From JAFGJQ01 sp964586145 (lineage in GTDB: Bacteria; Planctomycetota; Phycisphaerae; UBA1845), in the NCBI GenBank assembly GCA_964586145.1, contig CAZPHH010000127.1, forward strand, positions 1-10,195: a stretch of DNA of 10,195 nt. The letters run 5' to 3'. Under the pieces are notes generated by a model. The model had not been told where the DNA came from and searched no databases. It saw only the letters and a program-made list of their open reading frames with translations. Below, in pieces: positions 1 through 5,086 of this stretch. The stretch's first letter is position 1. Each line of letters opens with the position of its first letter. A program made the position numbers and the translations under genes.

Positions 1-1499
1 CTGATATTGCCCACGCCCCCCAGACCGCCGGACGTCCAGTTCTGGACGCAACTGTGGGACAGAGTGACGCTGGAGTACGCCGTCTTGTAGATCTGGGCAA
101 GCTGGCCCGACCCGGTGCGATCCAAATTCGCCCAGAAGATCGAGTTGGAAACCGTGGCTGACGTGTCGTCGTGCAGCCAAATGCCGCCGCCGTAGTATCG
201 GTAGGGACCGATCACCGAGTTGCCGTAGAACGTGCAGTTCGTGACGGTCACGGCGGGATCGGGGACCGTCACGCCGAGGCCCCCGCCGTACGAGGACACC
301 GAGCCGGACGGGCTGATGGCCGTGTTTCCACTGAACACGCAGTTGGTGAGATCGAGGGACGCGTTCGCTCCACAGACGAAGGCGCCGGCGCCCCGTTTCG
401 GATCGGCGCTGGGGCCGGCGGCCTGGTTTCCCAGGAATCGCGAGTTGACCACCGAAACGACCCCGGTGTACCACAGGCAAAGTCCACCGCCGCGTTCGGC
501 CCGATTGTTCACGAACGTGCATTGAACGAGCGAGGCATTCGCATTCGAGACATGCACCCCTCCGCCCTTGCCCGTGGTTGTGTTGTCCGAAAACGTGCAG
601 TGACGCACCGCCAACTCACTGGTGGAACCCACAGAGACGCCGCCAGCTCCGGAGGAACCGCCCTCGTTACCCGTCAACGTGCAACCTGTCATGCTGACGG
701 ACGCGCCTCCCCAGATGTTGATGCCACCGGTGCCGCTGGCTGACGTATTCCCGTCGAACGCGCAGCGGGTGAGGGTGGCGTTGCACTGACCGATCACCAA
801 GCCGCCGGGCCCGGTACCCAGCCCCGCGTTCTCCTGGAACGTGCAGTCCGTAAGCACGGACGGCGCCTGCCAGGTCAGCATGCCGCCCACTCCGGCCGAC
901 CAGTTGTGCCGGATGGTGCAGCCCGACAGCGTCGGGGCCGAGCCAACCCACGCGCCCACGCCGCCGCCGTTGGTCGCGTAGTTGCATTCGATGATGCAAT
1001 TGCGGATGGTGGGGCTGGCCTCGTTGCAGAGGATGCCGCCGCCGGCGTGCCGCAAAAATGGGTCATTGTTCGCGAGATTCGCGTAGCCGCCCGTAACCGT
1101 GACGCCGTCCAGAATGGCCGTGGGGCCGACGCCCGGACCGGCCGTTACGACGTGGTAGGCGTTGTCCGTCTTGTTGTCCGGGCAACAGTTCTGGGTGTAG
1201 CCCAGGAGGACGCCGCCGCCCAGCGGGCCGAAGGACTCGTCGCCGAGGGCACCGGCCTCCGGGGAATCCGCCGCGCCGTCGGCGTCCTGCCCTTGTGATT
1301 GGGCCTGTGCCCAGGGGCCCTGATTCTCGGTGCCGGTGTCGTTCGGCAGGCCGTTGGTTCCGATGGTTTGGCCCAGGGCGGCCAGGAAGACCGGCTGGAT
1401 GCCCGGGGTGTAGCTGGCGAGGTGGAATTCGGGGGTCTGGGCGCGGGGCGCAGGGGTCAGGGTATGAAAGTCGGGGGCCAGGTCGTGAGGATCCGGTGC
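1..1499 (-). CDS. Right-handed parallel beta-helix repeat protein, partial (C-terminus outside window, 5' end unresolved)
   Basis: Reading the minus strand with codons in register 3-5, 6-8 and so on gives an uninterrupted frame with strong GC3 bias from about position 1499 to the left edge. From about 1180 downward it shows roughly ten rungs of the form xLxxCxFxxN followed 8-15 residues later by GGG or GG, for example DGVTVTGGYAN, IRNCIIECN, LTDCTFQEN, LTRCAFDGN, VRHCTFSDN, LVQCTFVNN, LTNCVFSGN and VTNCTFYGN. The last part (NSIFWAN, then SHSCVQNWTSGG) resembles the end of planctomycete beta-helix proteins of the choice-of-anchor Q type. Such proteins are normally exported or surface-attached, with repeats stacked into a solenoid; the ligand is unknown. 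No ATG, GTG or TTG lies between about 1060 and 1500 in frame, no signal peptide is visible, and the usual N-terminal region is missing, so the gene may be 5'-truncated or start at a GTG inside the repeats. The frame stays open to 1988. Beta-helix identity is secure; the 5' limit is arbitrary. Confidence 0.8.
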
Positions 1500-1509
1500 A
1501 AACGTGTGG

Positions 1510-1529
1510 GACCGACTTTCCAGTCGGTC
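1510..1529. repeat. Perfect hairpin, 8-bp arms, TTCC loop
   Basis: GACCGACT, loop TTCC, AGTCGGTC: a perfect inverted repeat preceded by TGTGG. It matches the hairpin at 1716-1735 (read on the other strand) except for one paired change, A-T here versus G-C there. A half-copy (TTCCAGCCGGTC) follows at 1533-1544. Confidence 0.85.
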
Positions 1530-1715
1530 TTCTTCCAGCCGGTCGATCTCACCCCCGCGGGAGACCCCGGCACGCCGGGATCCCACAGAAGAGCCCGGGG
1601 CTACAGGTGTGACCGGTTCCACAGAAGATGCCGGTCCCACAGACGCTGGAGAACTGGAAACTCGGGACTGGAGACCAGAAGGAGGGATGATCGGGTGGAA
1701 TGGCCAGACTCCAGA

Positions 1716-1735
1716 GACCGGCTGGAAAGCCGGTC
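1716..1735. repeat. Perfect hairpin, 8-bp arms, GGAA loop
   Basis: GACCGGCT, loop GGAA, AGCCGGTC: a perfect inverted repeat, in the opposite orientation to the copy at 1510-1529. It abuts the tandem array that starts at 1735. It lies about 150 nt downstream of the coaX stop, but no T-tract follows on the minus strand, so I call it a repeat rather than a terminator. Confidence 0.85.
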
Positions 1736-1808
1736 CCACAGAAGAGGCCGATCCCACAGAAGAGGCCGATCCCACAGAAGAGGCCGGTCCCACAAAGACA
1801 AGCCGGTT
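1735..1808. repeat. Tandem 18-bp repeat array (3 units plus a diverged fourth)
   Basis: Units CCCACAGAAGAGGCCGAT at 1735-1752 and 1753-1770, the same ending in GGT at 1771-1788, then a variant CCCACAAAGACAAGCCGGTT at 1789-1808. There are no unique spacers between units. The last variant, reverse-complemented, is the same as the 19-bp unit at 10147-10195 apart from one extra A. Confidence 0.9.
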
Positions 1809-1856
1809 CCGCGGAACGGAAATCGGTCTCACACCAGATCTGCCGCTGCCGCAGCA

Positions 1857-1915
1857 GTGCCTTCGTCGCTTCGGGCCTTCGTCGCTATGTCGCTTCGTCG
1901 CTTCGTCGCGGAGCC
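1857..1915. repeat. CTTCGTCGCTTCG low-complexity repeat overlapping the coaX 3' end
   Basis: Imperfect iterations of CTTCGTCGC (1861-1869, 1878-1886, 1891-1899 and 1900-1908, with a variant CTATGTCGC between), apparently a separate repeat type from the GACCGGC family next to it. The coaX stop codon (1885-1887) lies inside it, and the repeat encodes the last residues of CoaX. Confidence 0.75.
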
Positions 1916-2733
1916 TGCCCCGGCGCGCCGGGGTCGCTTCGCCGCTGCTTCCGGCCCTTCGCCCACGCCAGCCCGATGCCCATCAGGCTCAGGTTCGCCA
2001 CGGCCGAGTCCAAAAAGTCGCAGTGCGGCAGAAACAGGTCCAGGTCGCCGCCGGTGCCCACCACCTGCGGCCACTTGCCCAGGTGCGTCGCGATGCCCTC
2101 CACAATCCCCCGCACCGCGCCGGCGATACCCCGGCACACGCCGGTCTGGATCGCGCTGACCGTGTCGCGCCCGATGGGCTCGCTCGGAAACGCAATCTCC
2201 ACGTCCGGCAGCTTGGCCGTATAGTTGTGCAGCGCCCGCAACTGCAAGCGTGCCCCGGGCAGAATCGCCCCGCCCAGAAACCGACCGTCGTCACCCACCA
2301 GGTCCGCGGTGATGGCCGTTCCGAAATCCACCACCATGCACGCACTCTGAATCCGCTCGAACGCCGCCGCCGCGCAACAAACCCGATCCACCCCCACCGC
2401 CTGCGGCGCCGGAAGGTCCACCGTCATGGGCAGGGGCAGACTCTGTCCCACGACGCCCGCCTCCACGTGCAACGCCGCTCCGATCTGCTCCACCGCCCGA
2501 TCCAGGACCGTCGGGACGACCGATCCGATGGCCACCGCCGGCGCCCGCCCGCCGACGAAGAAGGCCCCGAGACTCGTCAGGGCCGCGGCAAACGCCGTCG
2601 CATCCTCCGTCGGCACGCGCGACACCCGCGAGACCTCGCCGTCCGCCCACGATCCCAAGGCCGTCCGCGTGTTGCCGATGTCAATCACGATCAACTGCGG
2701 TGACGGCCCGCCCGCGTCCGGATCCGCGATCAT
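1885..2733 (-). CDS. coaX: Type III pantothenate kinase
   Basis: Cytoplasmic enzyme phosphorylating pantothenate with ATP, the first step of coenzyme A synthesis; type III enzymes belong to the ASKHA fold. The 282-residue product shows the family motifs in order: VIDIGNTR at 16-23 (phosphate-binding loop), AVGVDR at 112-117 (conserved GxDR, whose Asp is the catalytic residue in the family), VVDFGTAIT at 134-142, LGGAILPGA at 153-161, and a TGG near the C-terminus. The ATG at 2733 is chosen because AGGAGG (2742-2747, minus) sits 8 nt upstream and the ATG overlaps the obgE stop as ATGA, implying translational coupling; an in-frame start at 2889 would only add a Gly/Ala-rich run inside obgE. The last about 22 residues (RKQRRSDPGAPGQAPRRSDE and so on) extend past the conserved core and come partly from repeat DNA. 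Confidence 0.95.
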   Translation of the reverse strand: MIADPDAGGPSPQLIVIDIGNTRTALGSWADGEVSRVSRVPTEDATAFAAALTSLGAFFVGGRAPAVAIGSVVPTVLDRAVEQIGAALHVEAGVVGQSLPLPMTVDLPAPQAVGVDRVCCAAAAFERIQSACMVVDFGTAITADLVGDDGRFLGGAILPGARLQLRALHNYTAKLPDVEIAFPSEPIGRDTVSAIQTGVCRGIAGAVRGIVEGIATHLGKWPQVVGTGGDLDLFLPHCDFLDSAVANLSLMGIGLAWAKGRKQRRSDPGAPGQAPRRSDEAT

Positions 2734-3794
2734 GACACGTTCCTCCTGTGCGGCGGCTCCGGCATCGCAGGGCCGGTTTCCTCCGCCTCCACCTGCGGCG
2801 CCCGAGCCGCCGCCACCAGCGTCCACAGACGCTCCTGCATCTCGCGCAGCCCCGCGCCCGTGGCCGCACTGACGGCCAGCACCTCGCACCCCAACGCCTG
2901 CGCCAACGCGTGAGCCGACTCCGGCCCGCCAGTCAGATCAATCTTGTTCGCAGCCACCAGTTCCGGCTTCTGCGCCAGCACGTCGCTGTACTGCCGCAGC
3001 TCTTCACGAATCGTGTGGTACGCCCGGGCCGGAACCTCCGCATCATCCTCCGCGCCCACGTCGATCAGGTGAAGCAACACGTGCGTCCGCTCGATGTGAC
3101 GCAAAAACTCATGCCCCAGCCCGGCGCCTTTGTGCGCGCCCTCGATCAACCCAGGAATGTCCGCCATCACGAACCGCCGCCCGCCCGGCAGTTCCACGAT
3201 GCCAAGCTGCGGCTCCAGCGTGGTGAACGGGTAATCGGCGATCTTCGGCCGCGCCCGCGACAACCGCGAAAGCAGTGTGCTCTTGCCCGCGTTGGGCAAC
3301 CCCACTACGCCCACGTCCGCGATCAGCTTGAGTTCCAGCCGAAGCCACCGCTCTTCCGGCTCGCCGCCTGGCTCGGCAATCCGCGGCGTCTGGTCCGTGG
3401 GCGTCGCGAAGGACTTGTTCCCCCGCCCGCCTCTGCCGCCCCGGGCCACGCACGCCCGCTCGCCCGGCTCCGCCAGGTCCTTGATCAGAATGCCCGTGTC
3501 CTTGTCGTACACCAGCGTGCCCGGCGGCAGCTTGATGACCAGATCCTCGCCGCCCCGACCGGTCATCTGTTTTCCCTCACCCGGCCGGCCGTTCTGAGCG
3601 ATCCAGTGGTGCCGCCCGGCGAAGTCCAGCAGCGTGTCCACGCCGGCCACCGCCTCGATGATCACGTCCCCGCCGTTGCCGCCGTTGCCGCCGTCCGGCC
3701 CGCCCTTCGGGATGAACTTCTCGCGCCGGAAGCTGACCGCCCCGTGCCCGCCTTTACCGGCCCGTACGTAGATTTCTGCGCGATCAACGAGCAT
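2730..3794 (-). CDS. obgE: Obg family GTPase, ribosome assembly
   Basis: Essential GTPase acting in late assembly of the large ribosomal subunit and in stress signalling. The 354-residue product has the glycine-rich Obg fold at about 1-157 (runs such as GGPDGGNGGNGGD at 31-43 and RGGRGGRGN at 118-126), followed by the G domain: G1 GLPNAGKS 165-172, switch I around YPFTTLEP 188-195, G3 DIPGLIEGA 212-220, G4 NKID 283-286 and G5 SAATG 309-313. No C-terminal OCT domain is present, only a short acidic/proline tail. The ATG at 3794 gives the usual Obg beginning (MLVDRAEIYVRAGKGG) and has GAGG five nt upstream; a GTG five codons earlier (3809) is less likely. It follows rpmA across a terminator-like hairpin and overlaps coaX by four bases. 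Confidence 0.97.
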   Translation of the reverse strand: MLVDRAEIYVRAGKGGHGAVSFRREKFIPKGGPDGGNGGNGGDVIIEAVAGVDTLLDFAGRHHWIAQNGRPGEGKQMTGRGGEDLVIKLPPGTLVYDKDTGILIKDLAEPGERACVARGGRGGRGNKSFATPTDQTPRIAEPGGEPEERWLRLELKLIADVGVVGLPNAGKSTLLSRLSRARPKIADYPFTTLEPQLGIVELPGGRRFVMADIPGLIEGAHKGAGLGHEFLRHIERTHVLLHLIDVGAEDDAEVPARAYHTIREELRQYSDVLAQKPELVAANKIDLTGGPESAHALAQALGCEVLAVSAATGAGLREMQERLWTLVAAARAPQVEAEETGPAMPEPPHRRNVS

Positions 3795-3826
3795 CGCTGC
3801 CTCACTCACCCCGCGAACTGTGCCTG

Positions 3827-3857
3827 CATAAATAAAGGGTGGCCGAAATGGCCACCC
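3827..3857 (-). terminator. Intrinsic terminator between rpmA and obgE
   Basis: On the minus strand GGGTGGCC, loop ATTTC, GGCCACCC (3857 down to 3837) is followed directly by TTTATTTATG. The 8-bp stem is perfect and GC-rich, and the T-rich tail is on the side expected for minus-strand transcription. It starts about 55 nt after the rpmA stop and ends about 33 nt before the obgE ATG, so it would end or attenuate transcription inside the rpmA-obgE pair. Confidence 0.75.
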
Positions 3858-3911
3858 GGTTTTCGTAAGGCTGGTTCCCGATGGGCAACGGTGACCGCTG
3901 CCGCCGACCGG

Positions 3912-4157
3912 TCAGTTCTGGACCGGCTCCACGTCGATCTTCCGACCGCGGTAACGCACGATGCCATCGACGATGGCGTACAGTGTGTCATCCCGGCCTC
4001 TCTTGACGCCATGCCCGGGGAGAAACGGCGTTCCGCACTGCCGGACCAGAATCGTGCCGCACGTGACCAGTTGCCCGCCAAACCGCTTCACGCCGCGAAA
4101 CTGCGGGCTGCTGTCCCGGCCGTTACGGGTTGAACCTTGACCCTTCTTATGTGCCAT
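3912..4157 (-). CDS. rpmA: 50S ribosomal protein L27
   Basis: L27 sits near the peptidyl-transferase centre of the 50S subunit. The 81-residue product begins MAHKKGQGSTRNGRDS, the classic L27 N-terminus, and carries RGVKRFGGQ, ILVRQ, and GRDDTLYAIVDGIVRY near residues 54-69. There is no N-terminal cleavable extension of the Firmicutes type. GGAG (4166-4169, minus) lies 8 nt upstream of the ATG. In most bacteria rpmA directly follows rplU (L21); here the upstream gene is an unrelated exported protein. A possible promoter lies at 4188-4216 and a terminator-like hairpin follows the gene, so rpmA may be transcribed partly on its own. Confidence 0.98.
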   Translation of the reverse strand: MAHKKGQGSTRNGRDSSPQFRGVKRFGGQLVTCGTILVRQCGTPFLPGHGVKRGRDDTLYAIVDGIVRYRGRKIDVEPVQN

Positions 4158-4187
4158 ACATCACACTCCAAGCCGCCGAAGCAGCGA

Positions 4188-4216
4188 AGTTTACGCGGTT
4201 TCGCCTCAGGAATCAA
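4188..4216 (-). promoter_or_regulatory. Candidate sigma70-type promoter for rpmA
   Basis: Minus strand TTGATT (4216-4211), 17-bp spacer, TAAACT (4193-4188): four of six matches to consensus at each hexamer with optimal spacing. A start near 4181 would give a leader of about 24 nt containing the GGAG ribosome binding site. Support is positional and by consensus only. Confidence 0.4.
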
Positions 4217-4228
4217 CACCCCGCCGGG

Positions 4229-4885
4229 TCAGCGCATCACCCATTCCCGTTTGACGCGGACCGGCTTGGCCTGCGGGCGTGACTTCTCGTCGCCGGGCAG
4301 ATCATACGAAATCCCCAGCGTTTTGCGAAGCACGAAAAACCGGGGATTCTCATCCGACTCCGGCTTCTCGGAATCGAACGCAAAGTTCTGCAATCGCTGG
4401 ACTTCGCCCGACAGCCCCCCGGCGTAGATGGTGAACTGGTTGGCCGTCGGGTCGAAATTCTGGAACACCACCGCCGACGTTCGGGCGTTGTCCGTCCCCT
4501 GCAGAAGCGTCCCGCTGACCTTCAGAGGATCGACAAAGAACGGGTACAGCTTCTTGTACCGGGCCCGGATGGCCTCCACGACAGCCGGATGCACGTGGTC
4601 ACCACCCGTAACGACTTGAAGTGTGTCTGTAACGAGGGCGAATGACGGGTAGAATCCCTGATCCTGTCCGGAATTGTTCGTAACCGTGTAGGCCATAAAC
4701 CAGAACGTCGTGGGGTGGTCATCACCGGGGAGGGTCACGATGATCCGCTCCGGATCGCGGAATGTGAAGTCCAACTCCCAGCTCTTGGCCAGCAGGCTCG
4801 GTTTCGGGGCGGCCCAGACCCCCGCCCCGATGACCAGAACGGACAGAGCCACAGCCCCGGACAGCGCTACACGTGACGGTTGCAT
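4229..4885 (-). CDS. Exported protein of unknown function (planctomycete-type)
   Basis: The 218-residue product starts with a signal peptide: Arg at 5, hydrophobic run ALSGAVALSVLVIGAGVWA at 7-25, likely cleaved at the AA/AP junction near residues 25-27. The mature part opens KSWELDFTFRDPERI, continues TFWFMAYTVTNNSG, and has LVTDTLQVV, LLQGTDNARTSAVVF, IYAGGLSGEVQ and VLRKTLGISYDLPGDE. It looks beta-rich, with no catalytic motif I can name. I recall similar exported proteins (KSW-LDF start, TVTN-SG, GLSGE, LRKTL) from planctomycete genomes, but know no function. The start at 4885 is chosen for the signal peptide; the in-frame extension to 5044 reads as non-coding. There is no Shine-Dalgarno; a strong promoter abuts the ATG instead. 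It lies 71 bp upstream of rpmA, so some co-transcription is possible. Confidence 0.85.
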   Translation of the reverse strand: MQPSRVALSGAVALSVLVIGAGVWAAPKPSLLAKSWELDFTFRDPERIIVTLPGDDHPTTFWFMAYTVTNNSGQDQGFYPSFALVTDTLQVVTGGDHVHPAVVEAIRARYKKLYPFFVDPLKVSGTLLQGTDNARTSAVVFQNFDPTANQFTIYAGGLSGEVQRLQNFAFDSEKPESDENPRFFVLRKTLGISYDLPGDEKSRPQAKPVRVKREWVMR

Positions 4886-4893
4886 GGTGAAAG

Positions 4894-4921
4894 ATTCTAG
4901 TAGGGGCACACGCCCTGTCAA
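4894..4921 (-). promoter_or_regulatory. Near-consensus sigma70-type promoter giving an (almost) leaderless mRNA
   Basis: Minus strand TTGACA (4921-4916, perfect -35), 16-bp spacer, TAGAAT (4899-4894, five of six for -10). Only 8 nt (CTTTCACC) separate the -10 box from the ATG at 4885, so the usual start distance places +1 at about 4887, giving a 0-2 nt leader. Confidence 0.75.
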
Positions 4922-4932
4922 CGACGCAGGGC
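4904..4932. promoter_or_regulatory. Overlapping inverted repeats over the promoter, possible operator
   Basis: GCCCTG (4912-4917) and CAGGGC (4927-4932) are perfect 6-bp arms with a 9-nt centre and straddle the -35 box. A second dyad, GGGC-ACAC-GCCC (4904-4915), fills most of the -35/-10 spacer. The placement would suit a repressor site, but short GC dyads occur by chance in such DNA. Confidence 0.3.
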
Positions 4933-5086
4933 ACCCCCCGCCCGCCGCGAATAGTTGTTCAACTCCGGCGAATCCGGTATCGGTGAGCGTGGCCGCGGGT
5001 GCGTGCCGGGCGGCGGAGCACCGTTCGGTCCCCCGGGACGCCATCTAAATCCGGAACCCGTACCTCAAGTCGACAGGAGGAATCTC

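Larger units (their letters stand above)
1505..1808. repeat. Mosaic cluster of short interspersed repeats with TGTGGGACCGGC core
   Basis: Gene-free stretch between the beta-helix gene and coaX. Read on the minus strand, copies of TGTGGGAYCGGC recur near 1582-1592, 1618-1640 and 1729-1808, and two copies are extended into hairpins. Between them, 1645-1682 carries a different stretch (minus: TCTCCAGTCCCGAGTTTCCAG) that looks like another intergenic repeat type. Translations of this stretch in any frame give only periodic low-complexity peptides, so it is not coding in its own right. Confidence 0.85.

Noticed and set aside
171..1298. Plus-strand frames across the beta-helix region
   Set aside because: The minus frame shows clear CxF/N/GGG rungs and codon bias; the plus frames are its mirror.
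1735..1808. Regular short repeats that might be a CRISPR array
   Set aside because: Units are directly tandem (18 bp) with no unique spacers and no cas genes nearby.
1504..2703. Plus-strand open frame of 399 codons over the repeats and coaX
   Set aside because: It translates repeat DNA and then the antisense of coaX; composition (Arg/His/Pro-rich) is typical of a shadow frame.
2748..4133. Plus-strand open frame of 461 codons
   Set aside because: Antisense to obgE and rpmA, both of which have complete family motifs on the minus strand.
4955..4983. Plus-strand promoter TTGTTC-17-TATCGG for the 5087 gene
   Set aside because: Only half of the positions match at each hexamer; too weak to list as a feature.
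4955..5086. N-terminal extension of the 5087 gene from an in-frame upstream start
   Set aside because: It would bury the signal peptide, and the AGGAGG at 5075-5080 fits the ATG at 5087.
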